From Hemibagrus wyckioides (Eukaryota; Chordata; Actinopteri; Siluriformes; Bagridae), in NCBI RefSeq assembly GCF_019097595.1, contig NC_080734.1, forward strand, positions 16,085,892 to 16,149,891: 64,000 nucleotides of DNA. The letters run 5' to 3'. Made by a program: the position numbers and the translations under genes. This document shows positions 48,835 to 62,743 of this stretch, piece by piece (the first letter of the stretch is position 1; each line of letters opens with the position of its first letter). Under the pieces are notes generated by a model that ran no database searches, was not told where the DNA came from, and saw only the letters and a list, made by a program, of their open reading frames with translations.

Positions 48835-51243
48835 TTAGATTATAACATATCAGAAGCAAAAGAAAGAAGTCTGCAGTGATGAAAAATAATTGAGAAACAG
48901 GGCAAAAGAAAGTCAGGTTTGAGGATGCCCAGAGGTGCAAAAGCAAAGTCAGAGAATCCACAGTTTAATAATGTTACACTGGAGGGTGTTAGAGTTGTTA
49001 AAGTTGTTATATCAAGGTCTTTTAGTGTTAAGTCAGGCAGACTGGAAATTCAATTGAGTTAAACCTTAACATTTCAGAAAAACCTATAAATTAGGAAACT
49101 GGTGCAAATATGATATAATTAAATCCCTGTTTTATTGTATAGTACATTAACTCTGTGTTTTTAAATAAGTAAATGTGTAATAATTAGAAGTACATCATTC
49201 AAATATTGGATATTAAGGTACATAATAACTTATAGTATGTGAAAATTGTTAGGTTTGTAAAACTTGGGGCCATAACTAACTACTTTTTTTGTTACTAGTT
49301 CAGCAATTAATAATCTAAAATGAAGTAAAAATATATTAACATTAAATAATAATGGTACAAATTTGCATATGATTTGAATAGCTGGACTTTAAATTAAAAT
49401 TAAAATTAATTAAGGATATTTTTTCATTATATTTCCCTTTTTTAAAAAAAAAACAAAAAAAACTGACATGGGTCCTGGTCAGCAAAATGTTTTATAGTGT
49501 CTGATTACATAATCACACATATTGTAGAAATAAAGAGCTTTAGACTGGAGCTGTTGGGAAATTTCCTGCTTGGTTATAAGCTGATAAGGACACTGGAATC
49601 GTTTCGGAATTTGATTCGCTTCTGTAAGCGGCAGCTGGTGTGCAGAAGATATATTCAATAAACTTGAAACGTGTGTGTCTGTGTAGCAGTGCTGCATGCC
49701 AGGATATAAGCCCTTCTTCTTCAACAGAACCATGCCGGAAACAACTGCTCGAATCGAGGGTCGTGCCAGAAGATAAGAGCTTGAAAAAAGAGTGTCAAGA
49801 GCTCATAAGGGAGGCTCCTCCATCCTGCTCCTAAACTCCTGTATCCCGACTGGCGCAATACAGCAATCATCTACTGAACTCATCCACTGCAAGTGGCAAT
49901 CATCTCCTCTCCACCCACTCAGCCCCTGCTCATTATAACATCAGTGGCATAATTTCTACTCCTCACTTTAAGACCTTGACAGTTCATTTGTGGTCTGTGC
50001 CATTGCATGGGGATTCGTTTGACTGTAAGTTGCTATTTTCTACTCTTAAACACATAGCACTGTCCTTGACACGTTAAACAAACAAGATTTCCTTCATGAG
50101 ATAAAAAATGATAAAATGGTTAAAAATGAAAGAAAGGACAAAAAGAAAAAGTCTTACTGCACTATGATGTCATGTACGCACCCAGAAATGTGGAGCATGG
50201 AGCATTTGTGAAACATACAGTAGTAACTTAAATACAGTTTAAAAAAGAAAAAGTTGTGTTTAATGAAATTTCTTGCCTCCTGCTTCCGGGTGCACGGATA
50301 TCAAGCTAAATAAAACATAAAAATGTGCAATGGCAGGCGGAAAAAAAATCTATGGCTGCACAATATAAAAACGGTTTGTCTTCGAGGGATTAATGTAATA
50401 CAAAGCGACAAAAGCCCCCCTCACCATCGGCTTTAATCTTTCAAGCACTTTCTGAGCCTTAGATGTGAAATCTCCCCCTCAAATAACTGTGCCTTCTTTC
50501 CTTCTGGGTGGTTTGAAATTGGAAGCAGAGAAAATCCTTGAAAGATTAATTACTTGTGAAGCCATTCAACGGCAACCTTCCTCTACCAATTTCACGGAAT
50601 GGAATGTTGCCTTGAGCTCGTAATACAAGGATGTGATACCGCTGTAGAGGGCCGACGTCCAATTATAATGACCTATTAAAATATTGCACATACAAATACA
50701 TACACACACAGAGGAACGCTCCAAACGGACGAAAGAAACCTGGACAGATGTAATGCAGACCGCATCGATTAGAAACAATTTAATTTGATGTGCCTCTTTT
50801 TTTAATTAATTTGTTGATTTCTTATTAGGTTCAATTACATTTTTTATTTATTAATTTAAAAAGTAGTTAAAATTATAATTGTCTCTAAAAAAAGCTTCTT
50901 CATTTACAAGGGGGCCAAAGATTTGAGTCAATTACTGAAAATGCTTCTATTTTGCATTATTTAGAATTTAATACAACAATTTTCACCATATATTACATTA
51001 CTGACATCATTCCTGAGCAAAATATTTTAAATATTTACATAATTTTCCCCTTACAGTGTGTACTCGAGCTGACATAGGACTCCACAAGTTTGTGCCAAAC
51101 TTTATGCGTGCTTACATTCCCATAGGGATCTAGAAAGCCTCAAGTTATTGAAATATTTAAGATATTGAACATTTACTTTCTTAGTTTTGCATATTTTGAA
51201 CTTCTACAATGTTCTATTAATTTCCAGTTGAAATGAAATGATA

Positions 51244-52491
51244 CACTATATTGCCAAAAGTATTCGCTCACCCATCCAAATAATCAGAATCAGGTGTTCC
51301 AATCACTTCCATGGCCACAGGTGTATAAAATCAAGCACCTAGGCATGCAGACTGTTTTTACAAACATTTGTGAAAGAATGGGTCGCTCTCAGGAGCTCAG
51401 TGAATTCCAGCGTGGAACTGTGATAGGATGCCACCTGTGCAACAAATCCAGTCGTGAAATTTCCTCGATCCTAAATATTCCACAGTCAACTGTCAGCTGT
51501 ATTATAAGAACGTGGAAGTGTTTGGGAACGACAGCAACTCAGCCACGAAGTGGTAGGCCACGTAAACTGACGGAGCGGGGTCAGCGGATGCTGAGGCGCA
51601 TAGTGCGAAGAGGTCGCCAACTTTCTGCAGAGTCAATCGCTACAGACCTCCAAACTTCATGTGGCCTTCAGATTAGCTCAAGAACAGTGCGCAGAGAGCT
51701 TCATGGAATGGGTTTCCATGGCCGAGCAGCTGCATCCAAGCCATACATCACCAAGTGCAATGCAAAGCGTCGGATGCAGTGGTGTAAAGCACGCCGCCAC
51801 TGGACTCTAGAGCAGTGGAGACGCGTTCTCTGGAGTGACGAATCGCGCTTCTCCATCTGGCAATCTGATGGACGAGTCTGGGTTTGGCGGTTGCCAGGAG
51901 AACGGTACTTGTCTGACTGCATTGTGCCAAGTGTAAAGTTTGGTGGAGGGGGGATTATGGTGTGGGGTTGTTTTTCAGGAGCTGGGCTTGGCCCCTTAGT
52001 TCCAGTGAAAGGAACTCTGAATGCTTCAGCATACCAAGACATTTTGGACAATTCCATGCTCCCAACTTTGTGGGAACAGTTTGGAGCTGGCCCCTTCCTC
52101 TTCCAACATGACTGTGCACCAGTGCACAAAGCAAGGTCCATAAAGACATGGATGACAGAGTCTGGTGTGGATGAACTTGACTGGCCTGCACAGAGTCCTG
52201 ACCTCAACCCGATAGAACACCTTTGGGATGAATTAGAGCGGAGACTGAGAGCCAGGCCTTCTCATTCAATATCAGTGTGTGACCTCACAAACGCGCTTCT
52301 GGAAGAATGGTCAAAAATTCCCATAAACACACTCCTAAACCTTGTGGACAGCCTTCCCAGAAAAGTTGAAGCTGTTATAGCTGCAAAGGGTGGACCGACG
52401 TCATATTGTACCCTATGGATTAGGAATGGGATGTCACTTAAGTTCATATGCGAGTCAAGGCAGGTGAGCGAATACTTTTGGCAATATAGTG
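51244..52491 (+). mobile_element. Full-length Tc1-type transposon, copy 2
   Basis: 1248 bp, flanked by TA (51242-51243 and 52492-52493), ends CACTATATTGCCAAAAGTAT, right repeat GGTGAGCGAATACTTTTGGC. Same length and orientation as copy 1, about 98% identical. Confidence 0.95.
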
Positions 52492-52568
52492 TATATATAT
52501 ACACTACAGTATATATATCAATACGTCTAACTCAATGTCCAAGGTTTTTATTCGTCACATACATGTGA
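51378..52568 (+). CDS. Tc1 family transposase, DD34E, stop codon lost (copy 2)
   Basis: Starts [13 protein letters not shown] as in copy 1, with no internal stop. The catalytic triad is intact: [19 protein letters not shown], and [10 protein letters not shown] 34 residues further. It keeps the DESRF and APVHKA residues that copy 1 lost, but has RLPGER where copy 1 has RWPGER. The stop codon TGA of copy 1 (15294-15296) is TGT here (52407-52409). The frame therefore runs on for 53 codons, through the right inverted repeat and out into host DNA, giving 396 residues instead of 343. The C-terminal tail is host-derived at its end (RFLFVTYM). It may still be functional, but that cannot be told from sequence. 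Confidence 0.93.
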   Translation: MGRSQELSEFQRGTVIGCHLCNKSSREISSILNIPQSTVSCIIRTWKCLGTTATQPRSGRPRKLTERGQRMLRRIVRRGRQLSAESIATDLQTSCGLQISSRTVRRELHGMGFHGRAAASKPYITKCNAKRRMQWCKARRHWTLEQWRRVLWSDESRFSIWQSDGRVWVWRLPGERYLSDCIVPSVKFGGGGIMVWGCFSGAGLGPLVPVKGTLNASAYQDILDNSMLPTLWEQFGAGPFLFQHDCAPVHKARSIKTWMTESGVDELDWPAQSPDLNPIEHLWDELERRLRARPSHSISVCDLTNALLEEWSKIPINTLLNLVDSLPRKVEAVIAAKGGPTSYCTLWIRNGMSLKFICESRQVSEYFWQYSVYIYTTVYISIRLTQCPRFLFVTYM

Positions 52569-54809
52569 TGCAATACTGTAAGATGGCTTTCCTTAGTTAC
52601 TAATCCCACAGTTAAATATGAACAGAACCAACAAGATAATAATATATAATAAACATAAAGAGAATATAATACAATGTAATAGAACTCATTGTGCATGTGA
52701 CATAATTTATCCGTGGACCGTTCTAAAATAATGAACAGTTGTATCGAATGTACCTTGCCCATGGCAACCATTTGTATGGTTGTTCCAAATGAGGCGATGA
52801 ATTGAACGGCGAACCAAAAACAGAAGGCTACGTATGTAAGCATGATCCTAAAATTAGTGAAGAATCTTAGTTTCCTTCAGAACTTGAGAAGGATTGCACC
52901 ATCCATGTATCTTTGCTGAGTATCAATAGAAAAGTTGTCATCTTTTCATCATCAGCCTACATAAGCCACATCTTTTATCCTTTCTCATCAGCCTGTGTGA
53001 CTTGGCAGTCTTGAATTTAGTCATAACTCTATGCACACATACAGTCTGTAACCTTACAATACACCTCACTAATCTATAAATGATGCTAATGTCATTTTTT
53101 TATTAAGAACAAAAGTTGCTACTTAGCCCTAATATGGTATTCTACTGTAGATGAGATCTTTGTCTTTGTTGAAGGTTAAGGATAATACAGCAGTTTCTGT
53201 GTAAATGATACTCTGCGGTATCATAAACAATACATATCATACAAAACCATCTAGCCACTTAATGGTTTTTAGGTAAAATATAAGCTCTGGTTAAAGGGAA
53301 AAGAGATGACTCTGCTGTAATCTCACAGTGTCATATGTGAACCAGGCTGTGCGATGAATTGCGAGTGCTTTTTACAAGGCTCTGCATAACTCTCGGGCTG
53401 TCAGACATAGCTAACGCACCAAAGCTAGCCAGCTAGCTAAAATACACTGACAACAGCACTATAATAAATAATAAAATAATTTCTTTTCATTTTGCAATAT
53501 AGAGAAAACTTTTCAAATAAGGAGAAAACTTTTGAACAGGTCACTAACTCTGAATAGGCCTCTTAAGGAATAAACATGTCCTCTTTTTTAATACTTTTTC
53601 ATGGACATTTGCTTAAATTACACCAGAAAAGATATGTTAGAGAAGCTCGATTGACTTGAAACTTGATTTCATAAGAATTGAATCAAATCCCAAATCCAGC
53701 CAAAGCATTTAAGTCACAAAATTATTGATAGATCTTTAGTGTACCTTGCAATTGAATTAAACAATAAAACCCTGCTGATTTCAGCTACGTATGGGCACAT
53801 GACATGACCTACTCAGACACAACCGGAGCTTATTAGGAGGAGCCCAAGGCAGAGGACGTTTTGTGTTAAAACCTTGCCCATGTGGTGTATTAGCTTATCT
53901 CACAGGGTTGGTGTGCTGTTTAGTTGGAGGAGAATGACAAGCACTGGATGGTGATTGCAGCTGTTAAAGAGATAATGAGAGACTGCAGTCCAAAGCTAAG
54001 CCTCTAAAACCCACATATTCACAGCTAATTAAACAAAGAGTACACACACACACACACACCTTACAAACAGTAATGCAGCTGAATACGAATGCATGCTAAT
54101 TCACCCAAGCTTTATTGGGTCCTTTCGTATCCACAGGCCAGTGGGTTTGTGATAAACTCTGCATTTTACCACTCCACTGAGAATGTTTAGGCCTGAGGAA
54201 TTTAAAATGCATGCTTCCAGCTCATGCAGCCTGGGTTATTACAGGCATCATTGAAAGGCAGAGAAGAGAAATGCTGGAAGAAGTAGGATCCCAGACTAGG
54301 ATATGGTTTCCTAAAGCAGCACAGGGAAGCACAGAGGCCCACAAATCCCTTAATCTACACTGATAACTAGCTTTTACCTGTCAACAAGACAGCATTAAGC
54401 CAGATCTGTCAGAACATCCCAAATAAGCTTGCCCCATGTCGCCAGCTTTTCTTTAATTCACTTCTAAGTCTCTTTATCCGAGTAACAGGCCAATGGGTGT
54501 CCCAGAGAAGCCTCTGAAAAAATGACTGTGGGTTGTTTTCCAAACCAGAAGGGACACAGAGTAACAGACTCGTCCACTGAGTTTATAATGAATCAGTAGC
54601 CAATCTCACATTCTTTTTTATGTGTGATAGAAGAACACTACCCTTAGCACGTGAAATCCAAATATTGGGGACTTTTCCAGTCAGTGATTTTCTGGAATTT
54701 GAAGTGGCACAACTGTCCAAGCATTAGGTACAGAACCAGACAATGCCAAACCTTGAGAACCATAAGAGGAAACTGGTAATGGTCTCTTGATGTCAGTTTT
54801 AGAAATGTA

Positions 54810-55327
54810 CACCGATCAGGCATAACATTAGAGGTGAAGTGAATAAGACGATGATCTCCTGGGTGGGATATATTAGGCAGCAAGTGAACATTTTGTCCTC
54901 AAAGCTGATGTGTTAGAAGCAGAAAAAATGGGCAAGAGTAAGGATTTGAGCGAGTTTGACAAGGGCCAAATTGTGATGGCTAGACCACTGGCTCAGAGCA
55001 TCTCCAAAACTGCAGCTCTTGTGGGGTGTTCCCGGTCTGCAGTGGTCAGTATCTATTAAAAGTGGTCCAAGAAAGGAACAGTGGTGTACCAGCAATAGGG
55101 TCATGGGCGGCCAAGGCTCACTGATACACATGAGGAGAGAAGGCTGGCCCGTGTGATCCGATCCAACAGACGAGCTACTGTTGCTCAAATTGCTGAAAAA
55201 GATAATGGTGGTTCTGATAGAAAGGTGTCAGAATACACAGGGCATGATGGGTCAGGGCTGTTTTGGCAGCAAAAGAGGGACCAACATGATATTAGGCAGG
55301 TGGTCATAATGTTATGCCTGATCAGTG
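54810..55327 (+). mobile_element. Internally deleted Tc1-family element (ends CACCGATCAGGCATAACATT)
   Basis: 518 bp between TA dinucleotides (54808-54809, 55328-55329). Left end CACCGATCAGGCATAACATT and right end AATGTTATGCCTGATCAGTG match with one mismatch. Inside are pieces of a transposase N-terminal half (ATGGGCAAGAGTAAGGATTT, then GAGCGAGTTTGACAAGGGCC) but no catalytic part. A third Tc1 family in the window. Confidence 0.85.
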
Positions 55328-55986
55328 TAAGACAGCTACGATAGGAGTTCAGGATTTCAGAATATATATATTTTTTTCTTATATTTCAAACCTGCTGTTT
55401 GTACTGATAATCACCGTGCAACTACACTAACTATATGTTTAAGACCTCTTATCTGTCTTGAGCCTTTTCCCCAGAAGGACATAGCAAAAGCGTTTTTTTG
55501 GGGGGATTCCAGAGTACAATTACAAACTATTACATGCTTATCACCTTCAAAACTTTTCCATGATGTAATCAAGTTCATTCAGAATTCTGGTGCCAATATC
55601 AAAAAGCATATAATCTGATTTCTTACTTATTGATGCAGGATACTGATGAACTACATGAATCACCCTCATGCACGTGTGAACGAAGAAGAAGAATAAAAGC
55701 AGATAAAGCAAAGAATATAACTTAACTCGAATAACATACCCGAATTTTGGCAGCTCGTACAGAGAGGCGGCTTCGCTCTAATTGTTCAATATTTCACCCC
55801 CTGAAGCACAAACCAGCATCTGCCATCTTGAAGCACGCCCAAAAGCTACACTGCACAAAATCTTCAGGTTACACATTCATCAAGGTATGGCAGAGGAAAG
55901 ATAGAGGCACTAACACTTTGTTATTGTTCTGACACCATTGTCCTTTTGGAGGTGAAGCACAGATGAGTGATCAACCCTGTAACGAC

Positions 55987-55989
<3 letters not shown>

Positions 55990-56018
<29 letters not shown>
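55990..56018. repeat. TC microsatellite
   Basis: Pure TC dinucleotides in the large DAB1 intron. Confidence 0.95.
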
Positions 56019-56022
<4 letters not shown>

Positions 56023-56521
56023 GAATGTGTGCTGATGTAATGAAATAAAAGTAATCTAGAGCATTATAGATAAGATGACACCCTATTATAAAGAAGAACT
56101 TATTTTATGCCTTTTCTCAATAGGGAGCTTATGTACTGCTTGATAAGTGGCTTATATGACGTGAATTCTCAAAGTGAAAAAACTTTTCTGCCCTTTCCTG
56201 CCAAATATTTGAAGCAAGGCTTTGTATTACAGGGTTTTTATTTTCAGTTGCTTACAAGAAGCGGTCAATAATGAAGCCACTGTTTCCAAAACTCTACATA
56301 AAGTCTGCATTACCAACATGAATCTTAGCCAAAAAGATAATCCAAAATAAACAATAAGCTCATTTGACTACAGGGCAGCAATGAATCCCATGAATCAGTA
56401 TTTCATTATAGAATAAGAACAAAACCCTGTTCACTTTATTGACTGTATTATATGATATATACTGCAACAAGAACGATGCTGCTTCAATATATTTTAATTT
56501 GTTTCTATCTTTATAGTAATA

Positions 56522-57024
56522 CACTATTATGGCAAAAGTTTTGGGACGTCTGCTTTTACATGCACATGAACTTTAATAACATTCCGTTCTTAATCCGGAG
56601 GGTTTAATATGGAGTTGTCCTGCCTTTTGCGGCTATTCCAGCTTCAACTCTTCTGGGAAGGCTTTCTACAAGGATAAGGAGTGTGTTTATGGGAATTTTT
56701 GACCATTCCTGTAGAAGCATGTTTGTGAGGTCAGGCACTGATGTTGGACGAGAAGGTCTGGCTCGCGGTCTCCGCTTTAATTCATCCCAAAGGTGTTCTA
56801 TCGGGTTGAGGTCAGGACTCTGTACAGGCCAGTCAAGTTCATCCACACCAAACTTGTTCATTCATGTCTTTATGGACCTAGGAAGGGGTCATCCCCAAAA
56901 CTGTTCCCACAAAGTTGGAAGCATGAAATTGTCCAAAATGTCTTGGTATGTTGAAGCATTAAGAATTCCTTTTACTGGAACTAAGGGGCCGAGCCCAACT
57001 CCCAAAACTTTTGGCAATATAGTT
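56522..57024 (-). mobile_element. Internally deleted Tc1 element, reverse orientation
   Basis: About 503 bp; TA precedes 56522. Ends CACTATTATGGCAAAAGTTT and AAACTTTTGGCAATATAG are inverted repeats. The minus strand keeps the C-terminal third of a transposase, with most of the rest deleted. A different Tc1 family from copies 1 and 2. Confidence 0.85.
56604..56861 (-). pseudogene. C-terminal fragment of Tc1 transposase
   Basis: Reads [20 protein letters not shown] then [18 protein letters not shown], ending KGRTTPY and a stop. It keeps the last catalytic glutamate (NPIEHLW) but both catalytic aspartates are gone, so it is inactive. The first ATG (MNKFG) is not a true start. Confidence 0.85.
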
Positions 57025-57244
57025 TATATCATTCTCCCTCTCTTTGTCACTCCTCTTTCCTCGTCAACCATCCTGTCTTCCTTTATCTGTGTTTCCAAAC
57101 TGAATCATTCTGAAGCTCTTTTTTTAACTAAAAGATGGTGACGAGACTGGACAGGACACCTGAGTAAACTTTCAGCTGAAATTACAATGATCTGTTTTAG
57201 GAAGAATTATGATTTGATTTTATTGTAAATATTTTGCTAGCATT

Positions 57245-57248
<4 letters not shown>

Positions 57249-57327
<79 letters not shown>

Positions 57328-57332
57328 TATAT
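57249..57332. repeat. TA microsatellite
   Basis: About 80 bases of TA with two TACATA interruptions. Confidence 0.95.
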
Positions 57333-57654
57333 TTCGGTCTGGTTGCTGCATGAAATTCAGCATCGTTCTGTTTGAATGTGTTTTTAACAGTTTTGAAAGC
57401 AGTGTGTTAGCAGATGAAAATGTGCTGCAGATATTCAGTGTTGTGCAGCTGCTGGAGTCTGAATGACTAAAGAGTTCATGGATTTTGGAAGACGTGCCCA
57501 TTGAATGCAGTTTGTGTGAAAAATGATTCAGTTTTTCGTTTGCATAGACGTCTGTTTTCCTGAGTGTGAAGAGTTCTGCCAGTGTGACTTCAATCACAAT
57601 AAAAAATAGTAAGTACAGTGTAAGTTCTCACATGTTAACTCATAGGCTGATTCT

Positions 57655-57775
57655 TTGATACAGCACCCCTGGAGCAGAGAGGGTTAAGGGCCTTGCTCAA
57701 TTGCCCAACAGTGGCAGCTTGGCAGTGCTGGGGCTTGAACCCTGACCTTCCGATCAACATACCATCACAGTATCT
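57655..57775 (+). repeat. Dispersed fish repeat, family X (partial copy 3)
   Basis: CCCTGGAGCAGAGAGGGTTA, GGCCTTGCTCAATTGCCCAA, then GCTGGGGCTTGAACCCTGAC; 5' part missing. Confidence 0.7.
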
Positions 57776-57837
57776 CCACAGCAGTATGTATAGGAGAAGG
57801 AAACAAATCCCATCCTTCTATTGTAGCGGAACCTTGA

Positions 57838-58040
57838 GCCTATATGAAGGAACTCGGGCCACGAGGATAAGGTACACCCAGGATGGGAATCACATACGCT
57901 CACACATCGGCTGACACACTACAGACAATTTAAAGATGCCAATCAGACTACAGTACGTGGACTCAGGGAAGAACCCTGTGTACCAAAAGCACAGAGATAC
58001 CCTATATGGGAATCGAATACCTAACCCCAGAAATGTGAGG
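57838..58040 (-). repeat. Dispersed fish repeat, family Z (copy 3, decayed)
   Basis: CACACTACAGACAATTTAAA, GATGCCAATCAGACTACAGT and GGGAATCGAATACCTAACCC match the 28019-28370 copy. Confidence 0.6.
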
Positions 58041-58162
58041 CAGACATGCTAACCAAATGAAAGAAATAAAATTAATGAAGTTAAATACAAACATCAGGAA
58101 AAACAACCAGAAAAACAATACAGTGCACACAGCAACAAATTGTTCATTGCTATGTATAGTGT

Positions 58163-58165
<3 letters not shown>

Positions 58166-58196
<31 letters not shown>

Positions 58197-58481
58197 ATAT
58201 GTGAGGAAGTCCAGCTGAGCTACTATTGTGGGCACACAATCTGGGCACACATGGGCACTCACACACACAGAAATACATACACACACATGTGCACTCACAC
58301 ACACAGAAACATATACACACACACATGGGCACTCACACACACACATATACACACATGCATGCAAGCACATCTGCACACACCCACACACATGTGCACTCAC
58401 ACACACATATATGCAAGCACATCCGCACACACCCACACACATGCACTCACACACACACAAGCATGCATGCACACACACACA
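58166..58481. repeat. GT array and CA-rich minisatellite
   Basis: GT run at 58166-58194. Then 58245-58481: units of CACATGGGCACTCACACACA and CACACACATGTGCACTCACA type, and CACATCCGCACACACCCACA, forming an imperfect minisatellite. Confidence 0.9.
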
Positions 58482-59021
58482 GCTAGGAAACTCAGCTGGA
58501 TTTAGTTGAAGGAGACAGATTATTCTCAACAGCAGCTTTTGTCAAGTCACAAGGGAAGCAGCAAAGCTTCCAAACTCCCATTCTCTACTAAACCTCAGCT
58601 GTGTCCAGCCTGCAGAGACACACACTGCTTCTCTGAGTCACTTCAAACACACGTTTTCATCCTGCCAGAACACTGAGGAAAGAGCGAGGGAGTGAGAGAG
58701 AGAATGAGAGAGGGAGTGAGACAGCACAGACTCCTTTTTTGTTGTTGTTGTTGTTGTTGCACCATTTGTGACAGACTGACAACAGTAGCTTGAAGTGACA
58801 ACCCCTTTCTCTGTCTTTAGCTGCTGTGTATCTATAGTTTCCCATTATTTAACTTTTATACTCCACAGCCGCTGCTGTCTATTTAATGGATTTTTCCCCC
58901 TGACTGATCACCTCTCCAGCACACATTTCTCCTTCTCCCTCTCTCCATCACAACCATCTCCAACACTCCATCAGTCTTTCATGCACTCATGGACACTCAT
59001 ATCCACACACACACGCATATC

Positions 59022-59053
<32 letters not shown>

Positions 59054-59387
59054 CACACTCTCAAAGGCATTCTGTTGACCTGCTTCATCAGACATGAGCT
59101 GTCATTAAGTAATAGCCTTCATTAAGAGAGTCAGCGCTCTCAAGCTCACGTTACATTAGCCACAGCACTAAATGACGATAAGCCAGCATTTCCACATGTC
59201 CTTGTCACAGCAGGCCGGAAATCATCCATGTAGGAATCCAAAAACCCTGTCTTTTTGGCTTTCCCTCGCACTTACAGCCAGCTGCGGAATTTTTGGCACT
59301 CTTGGTAAAGCCCACAAAAATTGCTCACACATATATTTTATTTTATAAAAATATAAATGGGGAAAAATTGTTTAAAATTATATTATT

Positions 59388-59397
<10 letters not shown>

Positions 59398-59465
<68 letters not shown>

Positions 59466-59472
59466 TTAATTC

Positions 59473-59522
<50 letters not shown>
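59398..59522. repeat. Two TA arrays around TTAAATTAATTCATTA
   Basis: TA run of about 63 bases, a 16-base spacer, then a TA run of about 48 bases. Confidence 0.95.
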
Positions 59523-59529
<7 letters not shown>

Positions 59530-62419
59530 ATAAAATGCACTTTTTTGGCATCCTTATTAAAAATAAATTTAATCAGACATTTAATCTAATTCTAAAAAAA
59601 AATTTCTAAATATTAAATATTTATTTAAATATATTCAAAATGTCAAAATATTATTTAAAAATATCTAAATATATATAGAGATTTTTCCCTTGACCTCCAC
59701 CAAAATTTTTTGCACATCATATCATTTAATCCAATTGTACATGCCGATGGAAAGATCAATAATATCTCCTTAACTCAACGCAGTGTGCTACAGAGGTTAA
59801 GGTGAATATGTTCATAATAAATAATTGCACCCGGACACATGACCGGCCCTGTGTTATTTTTTTTCTTGATCACTCAACCTTGATGACCCGCGTCTGTGTC
59901 TCTACACAAAACGCCTCTGCCACAAGGCCAGGTAGCCACTAATTAGAGGCTGTCATGGAAATTGCCAGAGTTACGGCCAAGGCTTTTGATTAGAAAGACA
60001 GAGGCAGAGAGAAGGAGTAAGTACACAGATGACTGAAGGGTTTCTCCGCCTCTCCTGCACCGTGTCTGCAGGCGACTGGGCCTGGGAGAGAGGTAATTAG
60101 TGAGGAGAGGACTGAACTCAATCACAGTTGCCACCTGTGCCAACACACACATAGACACACATAGACACACATGCACACAGAGCGAACAAGCGGGTGGGCA
60201 GTCAAAATGACTCCCTTGAGAGAAGAATTGGCAAGAAGTTCAGAAATCAGCCGCCCATGGCTCCCTGTGGGGATGGTGCAGCATATGGAGTGTGTGAGTG
60301 TGTTGGGGGAGGGATGCTCTGTGCTATTTAGAAATAACCACAAAACTTAGCTTTGAAAATCCTAAGAGACCTGAAGTGCTAACATATTCAAATGAATTAA
60401 ATGTTTTTGCTTAATGCTTCCAAGTAGCAACACCTTGAGTTCTGGAGTGCTCGGTTTCATAAAGAAAAATAGAAAAAATCTGCTCCATCTTTTAAAGATG
60501 AATCTTTTTTTTTTATTGATGCAGTCCTCTTTCCTCCTCTCAGACACACACGCCTGCACACGCACACTCTCTAATGATATTAGAGTAAGTGGAACAGACA
60601 CAGTCATTTACATCAACATCTGTTTTTATGTGCGCCAAACTGCTTTATTGGACCGGTCAAATCTCATTTCCATGCAAATCAGAAGCAGCGGACGTGGGAG
60701 ACGACACTCCAGGCGTGCCGGGGCTGACTTCTGAAACTAAGTGCTGATTGAAACGGGTAACCATATTGGACAAATTATGGAAATCGGACATGATTGGGGT
60801 GTGGGGTCATCCTGCAAATTTCATTTTTACACATCCGTAAATTGTAGCCTTACAAGACAATTTTTTAATGTCTTATAGGAATAGAGTGCAAGCACACATA
60901 CCTGAGTCTTATGATACTGTGGATTGTGTCCAAAGAGTTTTTGCACTACTTTTTTCAGCAGTTTATTCAATATGGTTTCTCTCTCTCTCTCTCTCTCCCT
61001 CCCACTTTCTCTCTGGAGCAGTTAATCATTCGAGTGGCTGATTTTGGCAGGCCTTCAGACGGCCAGGCCTCAGTGCGATTAACCGAGTCACTGTGAGTTC
61101 TGCTGAGTCGCATTAATGAAATTAGGAAGTTGCTCCTCTTCATCAGAGAGAGGCTCTGAGGGAGAAGTCAACAAGCAGGAGCTGTGAAGTGTAGAAGCAA
61201 AGACATGAAAATGAAGACTTTATCTTGAATTTAAAGCATGTCATATGCACAGCATAGGAATATTACATTGCACTGAATTACATTTCACTTAATAATCTTT
61301 TTAATATTAAGCTAAGCAGAAATTATAAGCAAAATGAAGATACGGATCAATCAATATATTAAAAAAATCTTTTACTACTATTTTACTGTATCCTATGTAG
61401 CATGAATAAGTGGTCAGTGATTAAGTTATTGATATTGATCATTTTTTGTCATTGACATGCATGGGGTGTGCCATGGTGTCCTGAAATAGTCTATGATTTC
61501 ACAATATTCAAAAATAATATTTACATTTAAAAAAAAAAAATTGCATTTATATTATATATTTATTATATTCATTTTATATTTTATTTATTATTATAATTCA
61601 TTATAATTTATTGTTTTTATTATGTTTAATAATATTTTATATTTATATTATATTATATTAAATCTATTTATTTATTTATTTTTATTTATTTATGCAGTGA
61701 ATTTCTGCAATTAAAGATGGGTCTAAAATTATTTTCGCTATTTATACTAAGACCTTTACTGAAATGTTTTATTTACGAACACATCTAGTCACAATTCTCT
61801 AATAAGTATCAAATAACGATCATTGCCTAATGTTGGAATAGTTGATTTAAAGCTGGCTGAAAGGCTGCTGACTCTGTAATTTAATTGTTGACCCAATGTG
61901 ACATTCGTCCCATGGAATTGGTCCAGTGTTGCCCCGGTGTCAGGTTACTATCTTTATCCTCCCTTGTTTTTATTTTACTCTCCTTTACTCTCTATCATCG
62001 TTTCTCGATGTGGCTCTTGTCTAAAAGCCTCTTAAAAATGTGACAATTCTTCAGAGACTCTATTTAAAGTCCATCAAACCGTCAGTCATGTCTTTTCATA
62101 GCACAAAGTAATAACACTGACAGCTGTTTGTATCCAGGTATGGAGTTGACCCACAATGGACAGCAGAACAGCTCAGGGAAAAAATGGACATACTTTAATA
62201 AGCCGGAGAAGGGAAGATCTGACAGTGGATTAAAAAGGGCAGAGAATGAGAGGGATAGACAGAGATGAAGAGAGATGGAGAGGAGTAGCAGAATAAGGTA
62301 TGGCCTTGAAGGTAATAGAGGACAGCACTTTTCAGATCTAATAAAAGCTTTAAAACACCCACAGTGACAAGACCCAGTCATCCTGCCTCATAGGCTATCA
62401 CTGTGATATATACCCAGGC

Positions 62420-62446
62420 GACACACACACACACACACACACACAC
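62420..62446. repeat. CA microsatellite
   Basis: Pure CA dinucleotides. Confidence 0.95.
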
Positions 62447-62743
62447 CAGGCTGACTCCTCTATTTTTCTGTAACAGCTCTAAGTCGTGGGATTACCACCA
62501 CGCTGACACAAGAGCTCTGTAATAGAAAAGAGCAGCAGAGGCTGGAGTGTCATCAGCCTCTCCACAGCCGTGTCACCTCTTCACAGAAACACTTTAAACA
62601 AGGCAGCAGGTAAAGCTGCAGGATGACATGCAAACAATGTCTATTAGATACAGACTCCAGGTACTCCTGCTAGTCACATATATAGGCAGAGGAGCACAAA
62701 TTTATTAGCACTAATGATGCTCCAACTGGACACTGATTTGTAC

